In this document: piece by piece, positions 1-8,611 of the stretch
How the letters are laid out: every line of letters starts with the position of its first letter
Position numbering within the stretch: the first letter of the stretch is position 1
Assembly: GCF_000422905.1 (NCBI RefSeq)
Contig: NZ_AUGY01000008.1
Coordinates: 108,783 to 172,782, forward strand
Length of the DNA stretch: 64,000 nt
DNA from: Paenibacillus alginolyticus DSM 5050 = NBRC 15375
Lineage (GTDB): Bacteria; Bacillota; Bacilli; Paenibacillales; NBRC-103111
Direction: 5' to 3'
Notes under the pieces: generated by a model
Told to the model about the DNA's origin: nothing
Database searches by the model: none
What the model saw: only the letters and a program-made list of their open reading frames with translations
Translations under genes and position numbers: made by a program

Positions 1-544
1 CTACCCGCCCGCGGAAGCGGAGAACGTCATGACCATTGCTGAAATTATCAGCAAGGTAGAGACGTTCCGCTCCCGGCATATTTGCCTTACCGGCGGCGAG
101 CCGCTCCTGTACGGCGAGAAGTCGCTCGCGTTAATCGACGCGCTCGCTGAGCTGGAGCAGGTCGATGACCTGCATATCGAGACGAACGGCGCGATCGATC
201 TCGCTCTGTTCGTGGAGCGGGCCGCATCGCCGAAGGTGCGATACATTATGGACTTTAAGCTGCCCGACTCTGGCGAGATGGGGCAGATGATCATGAGCAA
301 TCTCGCCCTGCTGCGCGAGCAGGACGAGTTGAAGTTCGTCATCGGCAGCGAGCACGACTTCCGCACCGCGGTGGAAGTGCTGGAGCAGCACCCGACGAAG
401 GCGCTGCCGATGTTCAGCCCGGTGTGGGAGACTATGCCGCCGCGCAAGCTCGTCGAGCTGATGCTTGACGCAGGGTTGTCCAAGGTGAAGCTGAACATGC
501 AGCTGCATAAGATCATTTGGGATCCAGCAATGCGCGGCGTCTAA
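1..544 (+). CDS. queE: 7-carboxy-7-deazaguanine synthase, C-terminal part (cut by window edge)
   Basis: QueE is a radical SAM enzyme that converts carboxy-tetrahydropterin to 7-carboxy-7-deazaguanine in queuosine/preQ0 synthesis. The reading frame is open from base 2, so the N-terminus with the cysteine cluster lies outside the window. Visible family marks are the SAM-binding LTGGEPLL segment, the IETNG motif and the typical C-terminal end QLHKIIWDPAMRGV. queC follows 54 bp downstream on the same strand, which fits a que operon. Base composition is clearly GC-richer than in queC. The identification is strong from the ending and motifs; the true start is not visible. Confidence 0.9.
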   Translation, partial: YPPAEAENVMTIAEIISKVETFRSRHICLTGGEPLLYGEKSLALIDALAELEQVDDLHIETNGAIDLALFVERAASPKVRYIMDFKLPDSGEMGQMIMSNLALLREQDELKFVIGSEHDFRTAVEVLEQHPTKALPMFSPVWETMPPRKLVELMLDAGLSKVKLNMQLHKIIWDPAMRGV

Positions 545-598
545 GCGCGTAACTACTTATTTATCTATTTTTCACTAGAAGAAAAAGAGGTGTTTATA

Positions 599-1315
599 AT
601 GAGCGCAAGCAAAGATAATAAGAAAAGAGCCGTCATCATTCTAAGTGGCGGATTAGATAGTACAACATGCATGGGAATTGCCAAAGAAGAGGGATACGAG
701 CTATATCCGATTTCTTTTGACTATGGTCAGCGCCATAAGATCGAAATCGAGAATGCCAAGCAAGTCGCAGAGCATTATGGTGTAAGTGCTCGTCATAAGA
801 TCATCAAGCTGGATTTCTTGCGTGATTTCGGCGGCAGCGCATTAACGGATGATAACATTGATGTTCCGAATGTGGTGGATGGATTAACGGAAGGGTCAGA
901 GGAATCTGAAATTCCAGTAACGTATGTACCTGGACGCAATCTGCTATTCCTTTCCATTGCTACCTCTTATGCGGAAGTAACGGGATCAGAAGCCATTTAT
1001 ATCGGAGTAAATGCCCTCGATTACAGTGGATATCCGGATTGCCGTCCGGAATTCATTCATAAAGTGGAAGAAGTGATTGCCCTTGCGACTAAGGTCGGTG
1101 TTGAAGGGAAAGGGATCACGATTGAAACACCACTCATTGATTGGACCAAGGCACGAATTGTGCAAGAAGGCTTGAAGATCGGCGTTCCTTACGAGCTAAC
1201 CACGTCTTGTTACAATGGTAAAGCGGAAGCTTGCGGGGTTTGTGACAGCTGCCGGTTACGGTTGAAAGGTTTTGAAGAAGCGGGTTCAAAAGATCCGATA
1301 CCATATCTAGCTTAA
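599..1315 (+). CDS. queC: 7-cyano-7-deazaguanine synthase
   Basis: QueC uses ATP and ammonia to turn 7-carboxy-7-deazaguanine into preQ0. The protein has 238 residues, normal for the family. The PP-loop SGGLDSTTC lies near the N-terminus and the zinc-binding cysteines (C..C..C in CYNGKAEACGVCDSC) lie near the C-terminus. I chose the ATG at 599, 8 nt after an AGAGG ribosome binding site; an in-frame GTG at 590 overlaps that site. The upstream neighbour is queE; queD is not in the window. Cytosolic. Confidence 0.95.
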   Translation: MSASKDNKKRAVIILSGGLDSTTCMGIAKEEGYELYPISFDYGQRHKIEIENAKQVAEHYGVSARHKIIKLDFLRDFGGSALTDDNIDVPNVVDGLTEGSEESEIPVTYVPGRNLLFLSIATSYAEVTGSEAIYIGVNALDYSGYPDCRPEFIHKVEEVIALATKVGVEGKGITIETPLIDWTKARIVQEGLKIGVPYELTTSCYNGKAEACGVCDSCRLRLKGFEEAGSKDPIPYLA

Positions 1316-1343
1316 GTTTCACGCAAGAAAGGCGGAGCGTTTC

Positions 1344-2021
1344 GTGACCAGAATCATGGTGGTGGATGATGACGCAGATATCAGAGAGCTGATTCGCGTT
1401 TATTTGGCCAAAGAAGGCTTAGTGGTTATACAGGCAAGCAATGGACAAGAAGCGCTCAGCATGCTTGAAACAACTCCGGCGGATTTAGTCGTATTGGATG
1501 TCATGATGCCATTGATGGACGGCTGGGAACTTTGTCGCGAATTAAGGGCGCAATATGCGGACTTACCTCTTCTTATGGTGACAGCCAAAAGCGAGTCGGT
1601 CCACAAGGTGAAAGGTTTTCAGCTTGGCACGGATGACTATCTTGTGAAGCCTTTTGACCCCGTGGAGTTGGTTATGCGTGTCAAAGCTTTGCTGAAGCGC
1701 TATCGAATCAACACTTCTCAGACGATCACACTCGGAAATGTGATGATTGATCGCACGGCATTTGAGGTGCGGTTGCAGGATCAACGCTTGGCGCTTCCTT
1801 TAAAAGAGTTCGAGCTCCTCTATAAGCTTGCTAGTTATCCGGCACAAATCTTCACCCGTACGCAGCTTATTGAGCAGATCTGGGGTATGGATTATGAAGG
1901 TGATGACCGAACGGTTGATGTTCATATTAAACGTTTGCGTGAGCGGTTCGAACCACTGACGGAGGAGTTTCGGATTACGACCATTCGCGGACTTGGGTAC
2001 AGGCTCGAGGTAAATACATGA
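1344..2021 (+). CDS. OmpR/PhoB-family response regulator
   Basis: 225 residues. The receiver domain (about 1-120) has the acidic pair DDD at 8-10, phospho-acceptor D52 in LDVMMP, T and K in MVTAKSES and the KPF turn. The winged-helix DNA-binding domain (about 130-225) carries the family end TIRGLGYRLE. GTG start preceded by AAAGGCGG. The stop overlaps the start of the kinase gene downstream (ATGA), so the two are translationally coupled and form one two-component system. The target is unknown; the queuosine genes upstream give no functional hint. Confidence 0.93.
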   Translation: MTRIMVVDDDADIRELIRVYLAKEGLVVIQASNGQEALSMLETTPADLVVLDVMMPLMDGWELCRELRAQYADLPLLMVTAKSESVHKVKGFQLGTDDYLVKPFDPVELVMRVKALLKRYRINTSQTITLGNVMIDRTAFEVRLQDQRLALPLKEFELLYKLASYPAQIFTRTQLIEQIWGMDYEGDDRTVDVHIKRLRERFEPLTEEFRITTIRGLGYRLEVNT

Positions 2022-3418
2022 TTAAGATAAAATCGCTTTATCTGCGCGTTGTACTGACATTTCTGGCTATCGTTGTGGTTAGTTTGTCAGTCGCCTTTTG
2101 GCTGGCAACTTTCTTTTTCATGAATAGGATTGCGATGGATAATCAAACGGAGATGTTGGCGAAAAGCCGGCAAATTGTCAAACTGATAGAAGACGTACAG
2201 CCGAGTAATCTTGATTCTTTTGTGGCTGGGAGCAATCGCCTAAATGAGAACTACATTTTTACTTTATTTAACGCAAAAGGCGAGCCTGCTACAGAAATTT
2301 CTAAGGATAAAAAAGGGAAGCCTCGTATTTTAGCATCGGAAGTAGACTTTGTTTTACAAGGCAACATGTATAAAAGCCTAGACTATGGCATACCTAAAGA
2401 TCCCATAAACCAGATAAAGGTAGGGATACCGCTCCGTGTAGGAGATACGACATATGCTCTTTTCATTCATCAAAACATCTCCGAAGCAGCCCGGCGTCAA
2501 GGGCAGACAGCCATCATTACTGTACTCCTCATCGTACTCATTGTAGGCAGCTTGCTCATTCTCGTCGCCTCTCGCTATCTAGTAAATCCACTAAAGAAGT
2601 TGACGCTGGCTACGGAACGGTTAGCTCGAGGGAACTTCAATGTTCATGTTTCTGTTAAGCAAAAGGATGAACTAGGGCAGCTAGCTCAAAGTTTTAATCA
2701 TATGGCTGGAGAACTGAAACAGCTGGAACAGATGCGGCAAGACTTTGTTTCGAACGTTTCCCATGAAATCCAGTCCCCTCTTACGTCGATTCGAGGCTTT
2801 TCCAAGGCACTAAGGGGTTCAGAAATTGATGAGGCGGAGCGCGGACGTTACTTAGAAATCATTGAACGCGAGAGTGAGCGGTTAGCTCGCCTCAGTGATA
2901 ATTTATTGAAGCTGGCCTCTCTGGAATCGGAGCATCATCCTTTTCACCCAACCACTTACGATTTGGATGAACAGCTGCGTAGAATTGTTGTATTTTATGA
3001 ACCCCAGTGGTCCAGTAAGCAATTGGAGCTTGATTTGGAGCTCCCTCGAGTGAAAGTTACCGCGGATGCAGACCAATTAAGTCAGGTATGGATGAATCTT
3101 CTTGGGAACGCAATCAAGTTCACACCTGTAAAAGGGACGATACACATTCAGTTGGAACCTCTCAATGACCGGATTCGCATTCGCATTCAAGATAGTGGGA
3201 TAGGAATCGCTGCATCTGATCAAGAACGGATATTTGAACGATTTTATAAGGCGGATGCGTCTAGACATCGCGAGACAGGTGGAAGCGGTTTGGGACTTGC
3301 GATTGTACGGAAAATTGTTGAACTTCACCATGGTACTATTGAACTGCAGAGTGAGATTGATATAGGAACGTTGTTTACCGTTACGATACCGATTCTGATA
3401 TATCCAACTAAAAAATAA
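2018..3418 (+). CDS. Membrane sensor histidine kinase
   Basis: 466 residues. Transmembrane helix about 9-34, an extracytoplasmic sensor region about 35-163, second helix about 164-186, HAMP about 187-240, dimerisation domain with the phospho-accepting His249 in SHEIQSP, and an ATPase domain with N (NLLGNAIKF), D (DSGIGI), F (FERFYK) and GLGLAIV boxes. Complete and intact. It overlaps the response regulator gene by 4 nt and is followed by a strong terminator, so the pair ends the operon. The stimulus cannot be deduced. Confidence 0.93.
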   Translation: MIKIKSLYLRVVLTFLAIVVVSLSVAFWLATFFFMNRIAMDNQTEMLAKSRQIVKLIEDVQPSNLDSFVAGSNRLNENYIFTLFNAKGEPATEISKDKKGKPRILASEVDFVLQGNMYKSLDYGIPKDPINQIKVGIPLRVGDTTYALFIHQNISEAARRQGQTAIITVLLIVLIVGSLLILVASRYLVNPLKKLTLATERLARGNFNVHVSVKQKDELGQLAQSFNHMAGELKQLEQMRQDFVSNVSHEIQSPLTSIRGFSKALRGSEIDEAERGRYLEIIERESERLARLSDNLLKLASLESEHHPFHPTTYDLDEQLRRIVVFYEPQWSSKQLELDLELPRVKVTADADQLSQVWMNLLGNAIKFTPVKGTIHIQLEPLNDRIRIRIQDSGIGIAASDQERIFERFYKADASRHRETGGSGLGLAIVRKIVELHHGTIELQSEIDIGTLFTVTIPILIYPTKK

Positions 3419-3420
3419 GA

Positions 3421-3455
3421 GGACAGCATGCGTTTATGCTGTCCTTTTCCTTTTT
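3421..3455 (+). terminator. Rho-independent terminator after the two-component operon
   Basis: A 9-bp perfect stem, GGACAGCAT (3421-3429) with ATGCTGTCC (3436-3444), is followed by a T-rich tract. It starts 3 nt after the kinase stop codon. Confidence 0.9.
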
Positions 3456-3504
3456 AAGATGTAACCAAGCCAAGCTGTAACCCATATATTAGTTTAACTG
3501 CAAA

Positions 3505-4536
3505 TCATTTTTTTTGTAAAAATTGAGCATATTCTAATGGGCGTTTATAGACGCTATCGCGCTTATCTATCTCATCATACAGTTCTTTTTGTGGCTTTCC
3601 GTTCACTTCAATGATCCAAAGAAATCCGGCGCTGTCCAGCACAAGGTCAACACTAAGTTCACCTAAATGGCAGTGGGTACCCATTTCTATGATTTCCGCG
3701 GCTCTTAAGCTTATGTCGTAAATTGAGCGAATGATGGCATCAACTTTATCAGGAGGATATAATTGTTTAAGTGCTTTTTCGGATAGACAAACCTTCTCGC
3801 ACATGCTTGTGTTAAAGCAACCTTTATGAGCTAATCGACTGACAACATTCGTGGCTGACCATTGACCTCGCTTATTTTTTTGTGCGAGTACTCGGATATC
3901 GAAAACTTGTTCGTTCAGTGATTGAATATCGACACCTTTTTGGATAATGTAAGGAGTCGAACCCACAAGCTTATCGATACTTTCTTGAAGTTGTAGGGAG
4001 TCTTCTACTATGATTTTAGGAGAAAAATGATGCTCTCCAATGTGAATCGCCTTCGAATCTTTCACTTCTACTCGATAAACACTTTCCCCTTTATTTCCAT
4101 AGCAAGGTTTAACGTATATGACCTTATGAGTATCTAGTAAGCGCAAAACATTTTCCTTGTCGTACAGGATAGTTTCCGGTAAATATTGTGCGAGCCATTG
4201 GCTTAAATGAATATGAACCTCGTGTTTATTAAATTGGTTGATATGATTGAAGCATTTGTTACTGCCGATAATGGTACCTAAACGTTCGATAATTTGAGCA
4301 TTAAAACGGTAACAACGGTTGTAAACAACATCGGGGAAAGGAAATTTGCTTAGAAGCCATTTTCGGTTTATACGATGTATGCCGGTAATGCAATTCCGTT
4401 TCCAATCAATGTCAGCCGGGGTAAAACAGAATAATTTCAAATTAGTCGTATTACAATTCAGATATTTTTGCAGGGCATACTTTCTTTCATACTGGTTAGC
4501 AACCATGATACCGACTAAACCGCTTCCTTTGTCCAT
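3505..4536 (-). CDS. YheC/YheD-family spore-coat-associated ATP-grasp protein
   Basis: Members are ATP-grasp-fold proteins found on Bacillus spores; their substrate is not established. The protein (343 residues from the chosen start) has the family opening GLVGIMV, a domain with IHRINRKWLLSKFPFPDVVYNR, the ATP-grasp region (VKPCYGNKGESVYRV, then VDIRVLAQKNKRGQWSAT) and an end with VDLVLDSAGFLWIIEVNGKP. The start is the ATG at 4534-4536, 6 nt after AAGGAGG at 4543-4549; longer frames up to 4608 lack a site. It stands alone, convergent with the kinase gene, and supports a spore-forming host. Confidence 0.85.
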   Translation of the reverse strand: MDKGSGLVGIMVANQYERKYALQKYLNCNTTNLKLFCFTPADIDWKRNCITGIHRINRKWLLSKFPFPDVVYNRCYRFNAQIIERLGTIIGSNKCFNHINQFNKHEVHIHLSQWLAQYLPETILYDKENVLRLLDTHKVIYVKPCYGNKGESVYRVEVKDSKAIHIGEHHFSPKIIVEDSLQLQESIDKLVGSTPYIIQKGVDIQSLNEQVFDIRVLAQKNKRGQWSATNVVSRLAHKGCFNTSMCEKVCLSEKALKQLYPPDKVDAIIRSIYDISLRAAEIIEMGTHCHLGELSVDLVLDSAGFLWIIEVNGKPQKELYDEIDKRDSVYKRPLEYAQFLQKK

Positions 4537-4727
4537 CATTTTCCTCCTTATTGCTGTAAAGAAAGTCCAATACAGAATATGTTTAGGAAATTGGAAATGT
4601 ATGGACAAGAATACAATCGAATAGAAAATGTGCGTATTTGTTATTTTGAAAAATAAAATGGCCTTTAGGGTAAATTAGCCCAGCCAAAACGTTGTTAGGT
4701 GAATAACTTGATTTTGAAATCAAATAA

Positions 4728-5213
4728 GGAGTAGGACCACAAGGACCGCAAGGGCCAGCAGGAGGGATAGCTTCATTTGCTTTCCTTTGCAGCACAGTGG
4801 AACAAAACATTGCTGCTGCATCAGTCCCCGGCGGGCAAGGCGGAGCCGTCTCTTTCAATGATTCTCTTATCAACGGTACGGCCATTTCATTCACAGCTCC
4901 GCAAACGATCAACATCCTTGAGTCTGGCACCTATAATATAAGTTGGGAAGTATTCCCTACACAAGGTAATAATGCGTTTGGCTTGTTTTTTGATCCAGCT
5001 GGTCCTACTCCAGCTAACTTGGTACCTTGCAGCAATTATGGCACAAACGCAGGAAACCAACCTTACCAAGGTCAGGTCGTTGCTCAATTAACGGCAGGAG
5101 GTACATTGACTCTGAATCGGATTGATAATATGGGGAATTTGGTATTGCAAAACGCTATTGGTGGAGGCACACCTGTAGTAAGCGCATCCATTGTAATTGA
5201 AAAGTTAGCATAA
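4728..5213 (+). pseudogene. BclA-like collagen/exosporium surface protein, 5'-truncated
   Basis: The C-terminal part resembles the jelly-roll domain of exosporium glycoproteins such as BclA: GGAVSFNDSLINGTAISFTAP, FPTQGNNAFGLFF, and the end ASIVIEKLA. Upstream in frame is a short collagen-like stretch, GPQGPQGPAGG (about 4734-4766). An in-frame TAA at 4725-4727 cuts this off, and no ATG or usual start with a ribosome site precedes it; the first alternative start is a GTG at 4797 without a site. I read this as a remnant that has lost its leader and most collagen repeats. A truncated expressed protein from 4797 is possible. Confidence 0.55.
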
Positions 5214-5227
5214 TGTCAGATAAATAA

Positions 5228-5266
5228 GCATTAGACAACCACGATTAGCGATTGGTTGTCTAATGC
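5228..5266 (+). terminator. Strong hairpin after the exosporium-like remnant
   Basis: A perfect 14-bp stem, GCATTAGACAACCA (5228-5241) with its complement at 5253-5266, has an 11-nt loop. The T tract behind it is weak, so it may serve both directions. Confidence 0.75.
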
Positions 5267-5358
5267 GTTCCCTAGTTTTACCTCCCGAAATTTAGCGGAA
5301 AATACCATTTACATATGCCGATAATATACATAAGTAAGTCCAAGTATTTCTTATTGAG

Positions 5359-5415
5359 AGGTCTCCAATAGTCCCCGTGTTTTCAACGGAGATGATTGGT
5401 GACCTTCTTTTTTTT
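5359..5415 (+). promoter_or_regulatory. Terminator-like leader hairpin upstream of the RND pump
   Basis: AGGTCTCCAAT (5359-5369) pairs with ATTGGTGACCT (5395-5405) with one mismatch; an inner CCGT/ACGG pair closes the loop, and T8 follows at 5408-5415. It lies 70 nt before the pump start codon with no gene just upstream. It could terminate an upstream transcript or act as an attenuator. I recognise no riboswitch class. Confidence 0.5.
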
Positions 5416-5485
5416 GGTTTGTTCATATTGGGTTCATATTCAGAATGTATCTTTAACGTAATCAGTTGATGAGGGGAGTACAGGA

Positions 5486-8400
5486 ATGAATCGATTAACA
5501 CAGTTTTCCATGAAAAATGTCTCGGCATTATTCATTATCATGATCATGCTTTTTGTTGGCGGATTTTATTCATCTACGCAGCTTAAAGTAGAGAACATGC
5601 CCAACGTTTCTTTTCCAGTAGTTGCTGTAACAACTACATATACAGGAGCGCCTAAGGATGTCATGGATGAAATTACGGCTCCGATTGAAGAAAAGCTAGC
5701 GAATATTGAAGACTTGGATTCCATGTCTTCAACTTCGAGTGATAATTTCTCCACGATTATCATTATGTTCAAACAAAATGTAGATATTGACAAGAAAAAA
5801 CAGGCCGTTCAAGACATGCTGGCTCAAGTTTCACTTCCAGCAACGGCAGGTGCGCCTAAAGCCTCCACATTTGGTGCGGCATCTTTCCCTTCGAATTACT
5901 TAGTCGCTTATGCGAAGGACGGGGTAAGTCAAACAGAGCTCGACAAATCTTTTAAAGATAAAATCAAGCCAGGTCTTGAAGGAATTAAAGGGATCGACCA
6001 TATGAACGTTATTGGTTCCAGAAGCACATCGCTCGATATTGAGCTGGATGCTGCTGCGCTTGATGTTTATGGATTGTCACCGGCTCTAGTGAGTAATGCG
6101 ATTAATTCCGCCGCGACGAAGAGTCCGATCGGTAGTGTAGAAATTAGCGGCAACAATAAGATGACTCGTGTCACTGGCAATTTATCAAGCTTGTACGATT
6201 TGGAACAAGTCGAAATCACTACACCTAAAGGAGATATCGTAACACTAGCTCAAGTCTCCAAGGTAAAGGCGATAACGGAATCTAACTTCAATGGCAGACT
6301 GGATGGAAAACCTGCTATTGGTATGATTTTGTATAAAGCAGGCAGTGCTAATGCGGTTGATTTCTCAGGATCCATCGAGAAGCAGATTCATGAGTGGGAG
6401 ACGACCCTACCCAATATTACGTTCAAAAACACCTACGATAGTGCAGATCAAATTAAAACATCAATTGCAGGACTTGTACGTGAAGGCGTTGTAGGGGCAG
6501 TACTGGCTTCCTTGATGATTCTCATTTTCCTCCGGAACATTCGGATGACACTCATTGTTCTCGTCTCGATTCCACTTTCCATTTTGATCACCTTATTATT
6601 AATGTCGCAGTTAAATTTAACGCTTAATACGATGACACTCGGTGGTATCTTTATCGCAGTAGGTCGCGTAGTCGATGATTCCATCGTAGTTATCGAGAAC
6701 ATATATGCTTCACTGGAAAAAGCCCAGGAACGCAAAGAATCCGTCATCGCCTTAGCGACAAAGCAAGTTTCGATGGCTATTACGTCCTCAACATTGGCAA
6801 CTGTAGGGGTCTTTGCTCCACTAGCCTTGGTAACGGGTGTTGTAGGAGGGTTCTTTAGACCTTTTGCCTTAACAATTGCATGCGCACTTCTATCTTCCTT
6901 AATAGTAGCTTTAACGGTTATTCCGATGCTGGCTAAATTGCTCGTTCTTCGCAGCAAACCGGGTAAGGGTCATCATGACGAATCAAAGCCAACCAAATTA
7001 ACAGCTTTCTACGAAAAGGCTTTGACGTGGAGTTTGAAAAATCGCATAAAAACATTGCTAATTTCAGGACTTTTGCTTGTAGTCACCATTGCGGCGACAG
7101 TACCTTTCCTATCGGTTTCGTTCTTGCCTAGCTCGAAGCCTTCGACAACGATGTACTTCCAGTTAAAAATGCCGTATGCAACTTCTTTTGAGGCTACAGA
7201 TGCGAAAACGAAAGAAATTGAAGCTGTATTGCTAGATACGAAAGATTCCAATGGCGAACCTGTGTTCAAATTCGTTGAAGCTTTAGTGGGTTACGCAGGC
7301 AAAGATGATGAACGGACGCCTTATGCTTCACAGATTTTTGTCCAAGTGAATGATAAGGTCAATCCGAATCAAGTGAAAGACCAAATGAAAGCTTATATTC
7401 TCTCTGAACTGCCGAGCGGATCTGAAGTAGTGCCTAAATCCATGGAAGGTGATTTCGGTGTTTCGTCGACTGACTTTGCCTATACCCTGCAAGGGGAGGA
7501 TCAGCTTCAATTAGAGAAAGCGGCCGGTTTGGTTAAAGAGAAGCTAAATACTTTTACAGAGCTTAGTGAAATTGGTGATAACCTGAGTGATGCCAAAACA
7601 GAAATAGAAATTGCTGTGGATCAGAAAAAAGCGAGAGCATACGGATTAAGCTCATCGACTGTACGTGATATTGCACGTGCATGGATTCAAAAGCAAAAAC
7701 TAGGAGATATGAAATTCGATAATATCGTTTATACAACAACGGTATCGTTAGATAAGTCGGACAAAGATACACTAGAAAAACTAGGTAATATCCCTTTGAC
7801 CGGATCGAATGGTTCAAAGGTTTTATTGAAGGAAGTAGCTAAGGTCACTGAAACGAAAGGTGCTGCTTCACTTGCACGTGAGAAACAGCAGCAGCTTGTG
7901 AAAGTGACTGCAAAAATCAATTCAGCAGATAAAACAGGCGTCAGTGCCAAGCTTAGCGCGGCTTTGAAAGATATACAGCTGCCTGAAGGCGTTACACCCA
8001 AAATCAGTGGTGTTTCGGATGATGTGAATGATAGCTTCAAGCAGTTATTCATCGCGATGGCTGCCGCCATATTCGTGGTTTACTTGATTATGGTTTTGGC
8101 CTTTGGAAACGCAAGTGCACCATTCGCGATCTTGTTCTCTCTACCGCTTGCTGTTATTGGGGGGCTTCTCGGACTTGTTATAGCCAGAGAGCCGTTAACC
8201 GTAACCTCGATGATTGGTTTCCTCATGCTTATTGGGATCGTAGTGACGAATGCGATTGTATTAATCGATCGTGCACAACAGCTGCGCGAAGATGGATACA
8301 CGGTACGCCATGCTCTAATTGAAGCAGGGAAAGTAAGACTTCGTCCTATTATTATGACAGCTGGTGCTACGATTATGGCATTGGTACCTCTTGCGCTCGG

Positions 8401-8599
8401 TATTTCTGGCGAAGGCGGATTAATCGGTAAAGGGCTGGGTGTAGTCGTTATCGGCGGTTTGATTACCTCTACGCTATTGACACTAGTTGTCGTACCGATT
8501 GTATATGAGTTGATTGAAAGTATAAAGAACCGGATAGGTCGAATGTTCAATCGTAAAAAAGGAAATGAAAAAACAACAATAAGTACGTTAGAGGTATAA
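5486..8599 (+). CDS. RND-family efflux transporter, SwrC/AcrB-like
   Basis: 1037 residues, the normal size for an RND pump of the HAE1/SwrC group, which exports drugs, surfactin-like lipopeptides or metals using the proton gradient. The first helix is near 10-30. Two large outer loops (about 35-330 and 560-850) and two six-helix bundles are evident. The proton-relay pair lies in VGRVVDDSIVVIENIY (helix 4); the second-half counterpart is IGIVVTNAIVLIDRAQ. ATG start after GGGGAG. The downstream membrane-fusion protein completes the system; no outer-membrane factor is present, as expected for a Gram-positive. Confidence 0.9.
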   Translation: MNRLTQFSMKNVSALFIIMIMLFVGGFYSSTQLKVENMPNVSFPVVAVTTTYTGAPKDVMDEITAPIEEKLANIEDLDSMSSTSSDNFSTIIIMFKQNVDIDKKKQAVQDMLAQVSLPATAGAPKASTFGAASFPSNYLVAYAKDGVSQTELDKSFKDKIKPGLEGIKGIDHMNVIGSRSTSLDIELDAAALDVYGLSPALVSNAINSAATKSPIGSVEISGNNKMTRVTGNLSSLYDLEQVEITTPKGDIVTLAQVSKVKAITESNFNGRLDGKPAIGMILYKAGSANAVDFSGSIEKQIHEWETTLPNITFKNTYDSADQIKTSIAGLVREGVVGAVLASLMILIFLRNIRMTLIVLVSIPLSILITLLLMSQLNLTLNTMTLGGIFIAVGRVVDDSIVVIENIYASLEKAQERKESVIALATKQVSMAITSSTLATVGVFAPLALVTGVVGGFFRPFALTIACALLSSLIVALTVIPMLAKLLVLRSKPGKGHHDESKPTKLTAFYEKALTWSLKNRIKTLLISGLLLVVTIAATVPFLSVSFLPSSKPSTTMYFQLKMPYATSFEATDAKTKEIEAVLLDTKDSNGEPVFKFVEALVGYAGKDDERTPYASQIFVQVNDKVNPNQVKDQMKAYILSELPSGSEVVPKSMEGDFGVSSTDFAYTLQGEDQLQLEKAAGLVKEKLNTFTELSEIGDNLSDAKTEIEIAVDQKKARAYGLSSSTVRDIARAWIQKQKLGDMKFDNIVYTTTVSLDKSDKDTLEKLGNIPLTGSNGSKVLLKEVAKVTETKGAASLAREKQQQLVKVTAKINSADKTGVSAKLSAALKDIQLPEGVTPKISGVSDDVNDSFKQLFIAMAAAIFVVYLIMVLAFGNASAPFAILFSLPLAVIGGLLGLVIAREPLTVTSMIGFLMLIGIVVTNAIVLIDRAQQLREDGYTVRHALIEAGKVRLRPIIMTAGATIMALVPLALGISGEGGLIGKGLGVVVIGGLITSTLLTLVVVPIVYELIESIKNRIGRMFNRKKGNEKTTISTLEV

Positions 8600-8611
8600 G
8601 GAGGCACATCG

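Noticed and set aside
1..516. Minus-strand frame opposite queE
   Set aside because: Low-complexity Ser/Arg-rich shadow caused by the GC-rich codon use of queE.
4583..4930. Minus-strand frame across the YheC/D start and the exosporium-like remnant
   Set aside because: No ribosome site; it covers two unrelated features and its Pro/Cys-rich part mirrors the collagen repeat.
5359..5415. Known riboswitch class in the RND leader
   Set aside because: Only a terminator stem is present; I find no aptamer core that I can name.
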